Source: Candidatus Buchananbacteria bacterium
Lineage (GTDB): Bacteria; Patescibacteriota; Patescibacteriia; Buchananbacterales; UBA6539
Reading direction: 5' to 3'
DNA: 36,084 nt
Assembly (NCBI GenBank): GCA_016930315.1
Contig: JAFGGX010000010.1
Location: 1 to 36,084 of the forward strand
A program made the translations under genes and the position numbers. Under the pieces are notes generated by a model. It searched no databases. It saw only the letters and a program-made list of their open reading frames with translations, and was not told the origin of the DNA. Within the stretch, counting starts at the first letter, position 1; each line of letters starts with the position of its first letter. Shown here one piece after another: positions 21,786-29,809 of the stretch.

Positions 21786-22667
21786 ATGTCTAATCGACCA
21801 TCAGGTTTGGGCCGAGGATTGGGGTCGCTAATCCCAAGCAAAATTAAAACCGAAATTTTACCGGCTAATTCAGCCGTCAAACCTAAAGAAGAAACCGTTC
21901 AACAAATTGATGTTGATGCAATCGAAACTAATCCACATCAGCCGCGAACTGAATTCAATCACGATGCCTTGGAAGAATTAACCAATTCAATTAAAGAGCA
22001 TGGTATTTTGCAGCCGTTGATTTTGACTAAAATTGATGGTGGTTATCAGTTAGTGGCCGGTGAACGGCGGTTGCGGGCGGCTAAAATGCTTGATTTGGAA
22101 ACAGTGCCGGCAATTGTCCGAGAAATTAAAGACCAACAGAAATTAGAATTGGCATTGGTGGAAAATATTCAGCGCCAAGATCTAAATCCAATTGAAGAGG
22201 CAATCTCTTATCAGCGGTTAATGGATGAATTTAGTTTAACTCAAGATCAGGTAGCTAAAAAGGTGGGTAAAAGCCGAACAGTGGTTACCAATCTTTTGCG
22301 GTTGTTAAATTTACCAACCGAAGTTCAAAAAGGTTTAATTGATGGTAAAATTAACTATAGCACCGCCAGAGTAATTGCCGGGTTGCCGGACGATCAACAG
22401 TTAACTTTTTTTAATCAGGTTTTAAAAAACGATTTAACTGTTCGGGCAGTTGAAGGTCAAGCTCAAAAGATTGCGGTTAAACGCCATTTTAGAAAAAGCA
22501 AAGACCCAGACTTACGATTGAAAGAGGAAACTTTAGAAAAAGCCTTGGGGACAAAAGTGACAATCAAAAAATCCGGCGAAACCGGTCAAATTGTGATTGA
22601 ATTTTATTCGCCTTCAGACCTTGATGATTTAATTAATAAAATCAACCGCTCGGGCTTTAGTGTCTAG
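21786..22667 (+). CDS. parB: Chromosome-partitioning protein ParB/Spo0J
   Basis: The protein has 293 residues. The N-terminus RPSGLGRGLGSLIP is the ParA-contact region typical of Spo0J. The CTPase domain shows IETNPHQPRTEF, the LVAGERRLRAAKML motif and ALVENIQRQDLNPIEEA. The helix-turn-helix is LTQDQVAKKVGKSRTVVTNL, and the C-terminal dimerisation domain ends IEFYSPSDLDDLINKINRSG. It clamps on DNA at parS sites and works with ParA. I found no obvious parS palindrome in the window. The end overlaps the convergent rel gene by 11 bases. Confidence 0.97.
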   Translation: MSNRPSGLGRGLGSLIPSKIKTEILPANSAVKPKEETVQQIDVDAIETNPHQPRTEFNHDALEELTNSIKEHGILQPLILTKIDGGYQLVAGERRLRAAKMLDLETVPAIVREIKDQQKLELALVENIQRQDLNPIEEAISYQRLMDEFSLTQDQVAKKVGKSRTVVTNLLRLLNLPTEVQKGLIDGKINYSTARVIAGLPDDQQLTFFNQVLKNDLTVRAVEGQAQKIAVKRHFRKSKDPDLRLKEETLEKALGTKVTIKKSGETGQIVIEFYSPSDLDDLINKINRSGFSV

Positions 22668-24162
22668 ATGAGTTTGAACGAATTTTACTTTTAGCGGCGT
22701 GAGTTTTTACAAATTTAAGCCAATCGTGGCTTGGACCCTTACGATTTTTGTCGGTGGTGATTTCTATGATATCACCATTTTTTAATTTTCGATCTAGAGT
22801 GGCAATTTGGTTGTTAACCTTGGCGCTAGTGCAGTGGTCGCCAATCCAACTATGGACATGGTAGGCAAAATCAACTGGTGTGGCTTCTTCCGGTAGATCA
22901 ATCACATCGCCTTGAGGGGTAAAAACAAAAATTCGATTTTGGAAAACATCCAAAGTTAAAGAATTCAAAAATTGTTCATTGTCAGCAATATCTTTTTGCC
23001 ATTGGACTAAGTCTTGCACCCATTTTAATTTTTTTGGCGAAGTGTAACCTTTTTTGGTGGTATCTATATTTTTTACATTCTCTTTGTATTGCCAGTGAGC
23101 CGCAATACCAAATTCGGCTTGGGCATCCATTTCCTTGGTCCGGATTTGGATTTCGGCCAGCTTGCCATCAACACAAAAAACCGTAGTATGCAAAGACTGA
23201 TAGCCGTTGGGTTTTGGTTGAGCAATATAATCTTTAATTCGGCCTGGCATTGGTTTCCACAAATCATGTAGCGCGCCTAAAACTGAGTAGCAACCAGAAA
23301 CATCATCAACAATTACACGCACTGCTGCTAGGTCGTAAATTTTGCCAATTTCACGATTGTAGTGGGGCTTAATTAATTTTTTATATAGACTAAATAAACG
23401 TTTCGGCCGGCCATGAACAGAATAGAATTTAATTTTTTTGGCTGATAATTCTTTTTTGATAATTTTAATCACTTTTTCAATATATTCCATCCGCAGTTCA
23501 ATTTTTGGCATTACTTCTTTTTTCATCCAAGCGTATTCTTCTGGGTAAACATAAGAAAAAGCCAGATCTTCAATCTCACCTTTAATTTGGCCCATACCTA
23601 AGCGATTGGCAATTGGCGCGTAAATATCCAAACTTTCTTTGGCGATCCGAAGACGTTTTTCTGGTGGGAGTGACTCTAAAGTTTTTAAATTATTAATTCG
23701 ATCGGCCATTTTAATAATAATAATTCGAACATCTTGAGCCATCGAAATAAACATCTTGCGTAGATTCTCGGCATATTTTTCGATGCCGCGATATTTTAAC
23801 ACGCCAAGCTTGGTGATGCCGGTAACTAGTTTAGCCACCCCTGAACCGAAATTTTTTTCAATATCAACCAAAGTAAAATGAGTATCTTCTGGTACATCGT
23901 GGAGTAGACCGGCAATAATTGTATCTTGGTCCATACCCATTTGAGCTAAAGTGATAGCAGTTTCTAGCGGGTGATTGATGTAGGGAATGCCTGATTTTCT
24001 TAATTGGCCTTTATGGGCATCAGCGGCAAAATCATAAGCTAGCCGGATCAAATCGAGGTCGACTTTGGGCCGATTTTTAAAGTTATTAAAAACTTGCAGC
24101 TTATATTTATTTTTTTGGCTGCCTTGTTTAATAATTTTGATTAAATCATCAATAGTACTCAT
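22657..24162 (-). CDS. rel: Bifunctional (p)ppGpp synthetase/hydrolase, short Rel
   Basis: The protein has 501 residues. The HD hydrolase domain (about 35-190) has INHPLETA, LLHDVPEDT and KMADRINNLKTL, so the metal ligands are present. The synthetase domain (about 235-370) has GRPKRLFSLYKKL, YDLAAVRVIVDD, RIKDYIAQPKPNGYQSLHTT and EIQIRTKEMDAQAEFGIAAH. The TGS domain (about 415-475) has VFTPQGDVIDLPEEATPVDF. The protein stops after TGS and lacks the helical, zinc-finger and ACT regions of full-length RelA/SpoT, so its link to the ribosome is probably altered. It makes and breaks the alarmone (p)ppGpp. It is convergent with parB. Confidence 0.95.
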   Translation of the reverse strand: MSTIDDLIKIIKQGSQKNKYKLQVFNNFKNRPKVDLDLIRLAYDFAADAHKGQLRKSGIPYINHPLETAITLAQMGMDQDTIIAGLLHDVPEDTHFTLVDIEKNFGSGVAKLVTGITKLGVLKYRGIEKYAENLRKMFISMAQDVRIIIIKMADRINNLKTLESLPPEKRLRIAKESLDIYAPIANRLGMGQIKGEIEDLAFSYVYPEEYAWMKKEVMPKIELRMEYIEKVIKIIKKELSAKKIKFYSVHGRPKRLFSLYKKLIKPHYNREIGKIYDLAAVRVIVDDVSGCYSVLGALHDLWKPMPGRIKDYIAQPKPNGYQSLHTTVFCVDGKLAEIQIRTKEMDAQAEFGIAAHWQYKENVKNIDTTKKGYTSPKKLKWVQDLVQWQKDIADNEQFLNSLTLDVFQNRIFVFTPQGDVIDLPEEATPVDFAYHVHSWIGDHCTSAKVNNQIATLDRKLKNGDIIEITTDKNRKGPSHDWLKFVKTHAAKSKIRSNSSRH

Positions 24163-24231
24163 AATTTTAGTTTAGCTTAAAAAGTCGATTTTGGGCAATG
24201 GGGCTTAATCTTAGATTTTAATTAAAAAGAC

Positions 24232-24332
24232 TTGACAAAATCGTTAGGATATGCTAGTATGGTTTTGATACTAGGAATGACTCCTAGAAACCGGGAAACA
24301 CCTCATGGAAACTTGAGGTGTTTCTTTTTTTT
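24232..24332 (+). ncRNA. Candidate small RNA with its own promoter and terminator
   Basis: TTGACA (24232-24237), a 17-base spacer and TAGTAT (24255-24260) predict a start near 24267. About 66 bases later a strong terminator ends it: GAAACACCTCA (24295-24305) with TGAGGTGTTTC (24314-24324), then eight T. A first hairpin CTAGGA-atgac-TCCTAG lies near the 5' end. A tiny frame inside (ATG at 24277) runs through the terminator and is unlikely to be a gene. It faces the small membrane-protein gene at 24414-24617. Confidence 0.6.
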
Positions 24333-24350
24333 AAGGTTTTTGTAAATGGG

Positions 24351-24390
24351 AAGGCCGCGGGGTTGCGTTGTCGCATAATCCCGCGGCCTT
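24351..24390 (-). terminator. GC-rich hairpin after the small membrane-protein gene
   Basis: AAGGCCGCGGG (24351-24361) pairs perfectly with CCCGCGGCCTT (24380-24390), with an inner GCG/CGC. It lies 23 bases after the minus-strand stop. There is no good T run on either side, so termination may be partial or it may protect the mRNA end. Confidence 0.55.
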
Positions 24391-24413
24391 AAAATTGGTA
24401 CATCTGATTTGCT

Positions 24414-24617
24414 TTACCTCCTTGGGTGGCTTAGACGATTTGTCCATCGCCATAAATGAGCTTGCTCGAATTGTGTAGACCACGCCCTGAAACGATAATG
24501 AATTGGCATAATGTATTTTCGCCAAACAAAATCCGCGAGGAATAACAATGGGAGCCCCAATACGAGCAATAGGGGAACCCAGTTGATGATTTGGTCCGAG
24601 CTTGACGCGGCGATCAC
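24414..24617 (-). CDS. Small membrane protein with a Trp/Arg-rich cationic tail
   Basis: A 67-residue protein from a GTG at 24617; no ATG, GTG or TTG lies between this codon and the promoter in this frame. An AAAGGA lies almost next to the GTG, and an AGGAG lies further upstream. The product begins with a short polar stretch, then one strong span (WVPLLLVLGLPLLFLADFVW), then a tail rich in Trp, Arg and His (RFRAWSTQFEQAHLWRWTNR). This plan resembles small pore-forming toxins of type I systems. The opposite frame in this stretch (24331-24681) has no such pattern. GC content is above that of the neighbours. The function is unknown. Confidence 0.55.
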   Translation of the reverse strand: MIAASSSDQIINWVPLLLVLGLPLLFLADFVWRKYIMPIHYRFRAWSTQFEQAHLWRWTNRLSHPRR

Positions 24618-24660
24618 TTCCTTTCTGGTAGTTTCTCCTGTATGCTCGGTCGTTACCTTT

Positions 24661-24689
24661 ATTGTAAATAAATATTGCCAAACAGTCAA
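24661..24689 (-). promoter_or_regulatory. Promoter of the small membrane-protein gene
   Basis: On the minus strand TTGACT (24689-24684), a 17-base spacer and TACAAT (24666-24661). It predicts a start near 24655 and a leader of about 38 bases before the GTG at 24617. Confidence 0.65.
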
Positions 24690-24796
24690 ACTTTTGTTAA
24701 TATTACGATGCGGTCTCAAAGTAGCACCCTAGTATCAACAAGGTTTCGGGGTCTAACTATCTTTGAGCCGCTTTTGGTTACTTCCGTACTTTTGTA

Positions 24797-24926
24797 ACCC
24801 CCGCCATTCGGCGGGGCAGGCGCCACTACCAAAATTTTGGTAAGCAATGATTATTTTATTTTGTTGTCGCTCTGAACTTGTTTCAGAGCCTCTGGAAATA
24901 TTGAGGTCCTGAACCAAGTTCAGGAC
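24797..24926. repeat. Cluster of palindromic intergenic repeats
   Basis: Three hairpins lie close together: CCCCGCC/GGCGGGG (about 24797-24814, followed by GCAGGC), GCTCTGAA/TTCAGAGC (24869-24876 with 24882-24889) and GTCCTGAAC/GTTCAGGAC (24906-24914 with 24918-24926). No coding frame is seen in 24740-24960. They resemble dispersed REP-like elements. Confidence 0.6.
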
Positions 24927-24966
24927 GACTAATCATGTGCTAATTTTGATTTTTTAGATTCCAGAT

Positions 24967-25204
24967 TTGACATTTTTCTTTAGGTATGCTATACTGATAT
25001 TAAGTGATAGGCGAATGGCCTATCCTTCTTTATTTACCGCTAAACGCGGTTTAAACGCCCCAAGAAAATACGCGGGCAAAAACAAAATAAAAAAACACCA
25101 TTAAATCCAGACAAGTTATTGGTCATAAAATAAATTGCGCGGATTTCAAATCAGTGTTTATTGGGTTTTTAAAAATTGAATAGATAAAAAATAAAAACAA
25201 AAAT
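24967..25204 (+). promoter_or_regulatory. Strong promoter and 200-base leader of the 25205 gene
   Basis: TTGACA (24967-24972), a 17-base spacer and TATACT (24990-24995) predict a start near 25002. The leader contains a GATAGGC/GCCTATC hairpin followed by TTCTTTATTT (possible attenuator), an ACCGC/GCGGT hairpin, and an A-rich stretch without Shine-Dalgarno just before the ATG. It may be a regulated leader, or an independent short RNA that ends at the first hairpin. Confidence 0.6.
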
Positions 25205-25363
25205 ATGGCTCAAGCGCTACAAAGTCAAGCCGTCCAATCTTTTGAGATTTCTGAAATGGATTTTGACATGACCAGAACGTTTAGTGTGCTATTGGCAGTA
25301 TTAGTGATTCCGATTAATCTGGCATTAATGTCGCTGGTGTTTTCAATCAGTTTAGTGACATGA
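25205..25363 (+). CDS. Tiny single-span membrane protein, 52 residues
   Basis: The frame from ATG 25205 to TGA 25361 encodes a short polar N-terminus (MAQALQSQAVQSFEISEMDF) and one hydrophobic span (SVLLAVLVIPINLALMSLVF) with almost no tail. It has a strong promoter upstream and a perfect terminator 18 bases after the stop, which is why I believe it is expressed. There is no Shine-Dalgarno; the leader next to the ATG is almost pure A/T. No family is known to me. Confidence 0.6.
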   Translation: MAQALQSQAVQSFEISEMDFDMTRTFSVLLAVLVIPINLALMSLVFSISLVT

Positions 25364-25381
25364 CATATTTTTTAAAAAGAA

Positions 25382-25408
25382 AAAATCCCGCCCTCCAGGC
25401 GGGATTTT
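25382..25408 (+). terminator. Bidirectional terminator between 25205 and 25425 genes
   Basis: AAAATCCCGCC (25382-25392) pairs with GGCGGGATTTT (25398-25408) around a 5-base loop. It serves the small plus-strand gene and the minus-strand gene ending at 25425. Confidence 0.85.
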
Positions 25409-25424
25409 AATAGTAATTATTACA

Positions 25425-25982
25425 CTATTCTAATTGACAGTTTTCTAATATTAAATTATCACTTCCGTAGTATGAGGTTATTTGACCTCCAAATTTTATC
25501 AAATCCCATTGTTTCAATATTGATAAAGATTGTCCCCATTCTTCGTTAAATACGCATGTTAGAAATAATATTTTTTTAATGTTTTCGTTGGCTTCATCTG
25601 AATTGTATTCTGGATTATCATTTTCATTTTTTATTACATTATTGCAAAAAATTTCTTTTATATTGTCCTTCGGTGACAATGTGACAAAATATTTATCTAT
25701 ATTCCCGATATGATATTTTGCTATATTAATTATTATCCCATTCTCTGATTTAACGATTAACCCATTTATTTTTTCTACTATTTCTTGTTTTTCCAGTGTT
25801 GTATCCTTTGAGTTTATTTCTTTGATTAAATTATATATTGAACCTTTGAAAAAGTTTGATCCATTTAATTTTTCATTTTGTATATTATTTTTTGGCCATT
25901 GCCATGCCCCGAAAGCTATAGCTAAACCTAATACGCCTATTATTAGAGTTATGAGTATATAATGTTTTTTAATTTTCTCCAT
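25425..25982 (-). CDS. Unknown membrane-anchored protein
   Basis: A 185-residue protein with an N-terminal anchor or uncleaved signal (HYILITLIIGVLGLAIAFGA). The outer part is Asn/Lys/Glu-rich (KEINSKDTTLEKQEIVEKIN; GIIINIAKYHIGNIDKYFVT; ILFLTCVFNEEWGQSLSILK) and contains three Cys. It is more AT-rich than the housekeeping genes around it. It stands alone, with a terminator at 25382 on one side and repeats at 26069-26226 on the other. I recognise no domain. Confidence 0.65.
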   Translation of the reverse strand: MEKIKKHYILITLIIGVLGLAIAFGAWQWPKNNIQNEKLNGSNFFKGSIYNLIKEINSKDTTLEKQEIVEKINGLIVKSENGIIINIAKYHIGNIDKYFVTLSPKDNIKEIFCNNVIKNENDNPEYNSDEANENIKKILFLTCVFNEEWGQSLSILKQWDLIKFGGQITSYYGSDNLILENCQLE

Positions 25983-26068
25983 ATAATATTTTTTTGTTTA
26001 AACTTGTCATCATTTTATCACGTCTAAATTAAAAATCAAACCTTGTTGAGCTCCACCGAAACTTAGCT

Positions 26069-26226
26069 CTAGATTCCGGCTCTTCGGCCGGAATGACAGG
26101 TAAAGAAAGCAACCCCTCCCGGCCTCCCCTGTAAGGTGAGGAGTCGTTACTAAACACTCCCTCTCCCCTTACAGGGGAGAGGGAGTTTAAGTTCAAACTA
26201 AGCTCGGGCCTGCCTGCGCAGGCAGG
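26069..26226. repeat. Cluster of perfect palindromes upstream of 25425, downstream of topA
   Basis: Three elements: ATTCCGGC/GCCGGAAT (26073-26080 with 26087-26094, flanked by CTAG and GACA); a 13-base stem ACTCCCTCTCCCC/GGGGAGAGGGAGT (26156-26168 with 26174-26186); and CCTGCCTGCGCAGGCAGG (26209-26226). The first recurs in inverted orientation at 35919-35959. There is no coding frame in 25983-26235. One of them may terminate topA. Confidence 0.75.
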
Positions 26227-26235
26227 GTGAGGGGT

Positions 26236-28470
26236 TTAAATTTCGCCTTGGTATTTACATTCTTTATTACTGCAGGCCAAAGAATCATTTTTACCGTAAA
26301 CCAGAATTGATTCGCAGTCTGGGCATTTCTCGGGTTCGGTTTGACCTTCTTTTATATACGGCTTAGACCAGAATGCGGTTTTACAATCCGGATATTGATC
26401 GCAGGCATAAAACACGCCACGTTTGCCGCGCTTGGTAACAATGTGGCCTTTTTTGCAAACCGGGCAGGTGCCGAATTTTTGAGCGGCTTCTTTTTTGATA
26501 TATTTGCATTTCGGATAGTTGGAACAACCAACAAATTCACCAAAGCGGCCGCGGCGTTTAACTAAAGCGGCACCACAATCCGGACAGCTTTCGCCAGTTA
26601 CTTCTGGAGCGGCTACTTCTTTTTCGCCGTTGAGTTGTTTGGTATTTTTACAATCCGGATAACCAGTACAGGCTAAAAATTTGCCGTAGCGGCCGACTTT
26701 AATTACCATTGGCTTGCCACACTTATCGCAAACTTCGTCTGATTTTTCTTCCGTTAATTCTTTTTTAGTTAATTCTTTATCTTTGATCTCTAAATTCTCT
26801 TTGAATGGTTCCCAGAAGTCTTTAATCACCGGTTGCCATTCTTTGTCGCCTGAGGCGACTTGGTCTAAATTGTCTTCCATATTGGCGGTAAATTGATAGT
26901 CAACAATATTTGGAAAATGTTGAACTAATAAATCATTAACTAAAATTGCAATGTCGGTTGGCTGCAACCTTTTTTCTACTTTTTGAACATAACCACGATC
27001 TTGAATGGTGGCAATAGTTGGCGCATAGGTTGACGGCCGGCCGATGCCGTATTCTTCCAATGCTTTAACTAAAGTCGCTTCGGAATAGCGGGCCGGTGGC
27101 TGAGTAAAGTGTTGGTTTGGAGTAATCTGTTTTAGTTTAACGGCGTCTTTTTCTTTCAAATCAGGTAAAATGTTTTCTTTGGTGTCAGTTGGATAGATTT
27201 TCAAAAAACCAGGGAACTGAATAACCGAACCGTTACTGCGGAATAAGTAATCGGTATTTTCAGCCGTAATATCAATTTTAGTGTTGTCGATTTTAGCCTC
27301 GGCCATCTGGCTGGCCACTGCCCGTTGCCAAATTAATTGGTAGAGTCTAAATTGTCGTGGTTCCAAGTATTCTTTAATTGAAGTCGGATCGTTTAAAGCC
27401 GAAGTCGGCCGAATTGCTTCGTGGGCTTCTTGGGCCATTTTTGATTTGGCTTTGTAGTATTTTTTGCCGGTAGTAAATTCTTTACCTAATTTATTTTGAA
27501 TATAAGTTTGAACTTCGTCTAAAAATTTCTCGGCCAAATTCACCGCGTCGGTTCTCATATAAGTAATCAAACCAACTGAACCTTGGTCGCCTAATTTAAT
27601 TCCTTCGTAGAGTTGTTGGGCAAGCATCATGGTTTGCTTGGCCGAAAAACCCAATCGGTTATTGGCTGCTTGCTGTAAGGTGGAGGTGGTAAACGGTGGT
27701 AAAGGTTTTTTGGTAGTTTGTTTTTTTTCAACGCTACTTATCTTATAAGCAGCGTCTTTTAAATCAGCAAGAATTTTATCAGCTTGAGTTTGATTTTTAA
27801 TTTCAAACTTATCAACGCTTTTACCTTTAATCTGAGCGAGCTTGGCTTCAAATTCAGTTGGTTTCTCTGCTTGGTCGGAAAACATTGCATCAATTGACCA
27901 ATATTCTTCCGGTTTAAAAGCTTGGACTTCACGTTCACGTTCAACGATTAATCTAACCGCCACCGATTGAACCCGACCGGCCGATAAACCACGGGCTACT
28001 TTCTTCCATAAAAAAGGGGAGAGTTGATAACCAACTAAACGATCCAATACTCGACGGGCTTGCTGAGCGTCAACCATGCTTAAATTAATTGTACGCGGAT
28101 TTTTTAGCGCTTCGTCAATCGCGTCTTTAGTTACTTCGTGGAAAACAATTCTTTTAATTTTATCTTTTGGTGTTTTTAAAATTTCCGCTAGGTGCCAGGA
28201 AATGGCTTCTCCTTCGCGGTCTTCGTCAGTTGCAAAGTAGATTTGGTCGGCTTTGGCCGCATCTTTTTTTAACGTTTCAACCGCCTTTTTGGCCTTGGCC
28301 GGAATTACGTATTGCGGTTCAAAATTATTTTCTAAATCAACGCCGAGTTTACTTTTTGGCAAATCGCGGATATGACCAAAAGAGGACTCGACTTTATAAT
28401 CAGAGCCCAAAAATTTTCCGATGGTTTTTGCTTTAGTTGGTGACTCAACAATTACTAAATTTTTTCCCAT
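26236..28470 (-). CDS. topA: DNA topoisomerase I
   Basis: A 744-residue type IA topoisomerase. The Toprim domain starts KNLVIVESPTKAKTIGKFLG and has the acidic FATDEDREGEAISWH. The cap and gate region follows (GYQLSPFLWKKVARGLSAGR, VQSVAVRLIVERE). The active-site tyrosine lies in GLITYMRTDAVNLAEKF (about residue 300). The C-terminus carries four Cys4 zinc-ribbon units (CDKCGKPMVIKVGRYGKFLA, CPDCGAALVKRRGRFGEFVG, CPVCKKGHIVTKRGKRGVFY, CPDCESILVYG), all with intact cysteines. It relaxes negative supercoils. It is the last gene of dprA-folC-topA, one base after folC. Confidence 0.97.
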   Translation of the reverse strand: MGKNLVIVESPTKAKTIGKFLGSDYKVESSFGHIRDLPKSKLGVDLENNFEPQYVIPAKAKKAVETLKKDAAKADQIYFATDEDREGEAISWHLAEILKTPKDKIKRIVFHEVTKDAIDEALKNPRTINLSMVDAQQARRVLDRLVGYQLSPFLWKKVARGLSAGRVQSVAVRLIVEREREVQAFKPEEYWSIDAMFSDQAEKPTEFEAKLAQIKGKSVDKFEIKNQTQADKILADLKDAAYKISSVEKKQTTKKPLPPFTTSTLQQAANNRLGFSAKQTMMLAQQLYEGIKLGDQGSVGLITYMRTDAVNLAEKFLDEVQTYIQNKLGKEFTTGKKYYKAKSKMAQEAHEAIRPTSALNDPTSIKEYLEPRQFRLYQLIWQRAVASQMAEAKIDNTKIDITAENTDYLFRSNGSVIQFPGFLKIYPTDTKENILPDLKEKDAVKLKQITPNQHFTQPPARYSEATLVKALEEYGIGRPSTYAPTIATIQDRGYVQKVEKRLQPTDIAILVNDLLVQHFPNIVDYQFTANMEDNLDQVASGDKEWQPVIKDFWEPFKENLEIKDKELTKKELTEEKSDEVCDKCGKPMVIKVGRYGKFLACTGYPDCKNTKQLNGEKEVAAPEVTGESCPDCGAALVKRRGRFGEFVGCSNYPKCKYIKKEAAQKFGTCPVCKKGHIVTKRGKRGVFYACDQYPDCKTAFWSKPYIKEGQTEPEKCPDCESILVYGKNDSLACSNKECKYQGEI

Positions 28471-28471
28471 T

Positions 28472-29809
28472 TTAAATTTTCCTTTCTTTTAAAATTTGTT
28501 CTTCGCTGCGCCAAAGTTCTCGAATATCGCCAACCAAATAAAACGAACCGGTGACTAGAATCAAATCTTTTTTGGTCGCTAGCTTCAAGGCTTTTTTCAT
28601 CGCTTGATGAGGGTCGAGAAAGATTTCTTTTTTGGCCTTGGTTTTAATGATTTTTTTCAATTTTAGTGGCGAATAGCATTTACGACTACTGGTTTGGTAG
28701 CGGGTGATAAATAGATGGTCGGCCAGCTTGCCAACTTCTTTAAAAATTTTTTGGCCGTCGCGTTCAGCAGTCAGGGCAATAATAAGATATAATTTTCGAT
28801 ATGTCAACTTTTTGACCTTGCTTAGGGTTGACCCTGAGTTTTTCGAATAGGTCAAATTTTCGATATTTTTTACCACACTTTGCATTTTTGATTCGTTGTG
28901 GGCACCATCTAAAATTACCAATGGATTTTTTTGAATGATTTCAAAGCGGCCAGCCATTTTAGTTTTGGCTAATCCATGATTAATAGCGCTTTCTTTTACT
29001 CCTAAACGACGGCAGGCATTAGCGGCGATTTCAGCATTAATTTGTTGATGTAGTCCGGTCATGAGTAGGTTGTATTTTTTAACTGGTGGTTTAATCAAAT
29101 TAAATTCAGCGCCAACTTTTTGGCAGGTTTGCTTCAAGACTTTTAAAACAGCTGGGCTGTTGGTGTTAGGGGTAAAAAGAATACTGTTAGGTTTGATAAT
29201 GCCGGCTTTTTCTTTGGCAATTTCGCTGATGGTATTACCTAAAACGTCAACGTGGTCTAGCCCAACTTTGTTAATAATGGCAATTTCACTTTTTTTAATA
29301 ATATTAGTGGCATCAAAGCGACCACCCAAGCCGACTTCCAATACTACGTAATCACATTTTTTATTTCTAAAATAAACAAAAGCCATTGCCGCCCAAATTT
29401 CAAACCAAGATGGGCGGCCATAAGGTGAATGTTGGTAGGCGTAGTCAATCGCTGGTTTAATTGAATTTAAAACAGCTACGAATTCATCTGGGCTGATTAG
29501 TTGATTTTTCACTTTAATTTTTTCAATTGGGGCAGTGACGTTTGGCGAGGTAAATAAGCCGGCATTAAATCCAGCTTGAGTTAAAATACTTTGGACCATG
29601 GTTGAAACCGAACCTTTGCCGCTGGTACCGCCGACATGGATGTATTTAAAATTATTTTGAGGGTTGCCAAGTAATTTTAAAAAATATTCAAATCGTTTTA
29701 AAAATAGAGCCCGGCCATTTGGTTTTTTTAAACGATTAGGCGAGGAGATATTGCCGATTTGGTTTAAATAATCAAGAGCTTGGTGATAATTGTCGTAATT
29801 AATTTTCAT
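28472..29809 (-). CDS. folC: Folylpolyglutamate synthase / dihydrofolate synthase
   Basis: A 445-residue Mur-ligase-like protein. The ATP loop is YIHVGGTSGKGSVSTMVQSI (about 55-74), followed by FTSPNVTAPIEKIKVKNQLI, the metal and lysine region (VLEVGLGGRFDATNIIKKSE and GLDHVDVLGNTISEIAKEKA), and the C-terminal domain with ILDGAHNESKM. It adds glutamate to folates. A folC without other folate genes nearby suits a cell that salvages folate, although the rest of the genome is not visible. It is packed between dprA (0 bases) and topA (1 base). A short low-conservation stretch (about residues 325-340, SGSTLSKVKK) looks like an insertion. Confidence 0.95.
   Translation of the reverse strand: MKINYDNYHQALDYLNQIGNISSPNRLKKPNGRALFLKRFEYFLKLLGNPQNNFKYIHVGGTSGKGSVSTMVQSILTQAGFNAGLFTSPNVTAPIEKIKVKNQLISPDEFVAVLNSIKPAIDYAYQHSPYGRPSWFEIWAAMAFVYFRNKKCDYVVLEVGLGGRFDATNIIKKSEIAIINKVGLDHVDVLGNTISEIAKEKAGIIKPNSILFTPNTNSPAVLKVLKQTCQKVGAEFNLIKPPVKKYNLLMTGLHQQINAEIAANACRRLGVKESAINHGLAKTKMAGRFEIIQKNPLVILDGAHNESKMQSVVKNIENLTYSKNSGSTLSKVKKLTYRKLYLIIALTAERDGQKIFKEVGKLADHLFITRYQTSSRKCYSPLKLKKIIKTKAKKEIFLDPHQAMKKALKLATKKDLILVTGSFYLVGDIRELWRSEEQILKERKI

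Noticed and set aside
20900-22700. parS site near parAB
   Set aside because: I found no sequence close to TGTTTCACGTGAAACA by eye. A mismatch-tolerant search would be needed.
24277-24345. A 22-codon frame inside the candidate small RNA
   Set aside because: It runs through a strong terminator and its T run, so the mRNA for the full frame would rarely be made.
24331-24681. A 116-residue minus-strand frame overlapping the small membrane-protein gene
   Set aside because: It starts inside the promoter, has no domain-like pattern and covers the hairpin region. The other frame has a clear membrane span.
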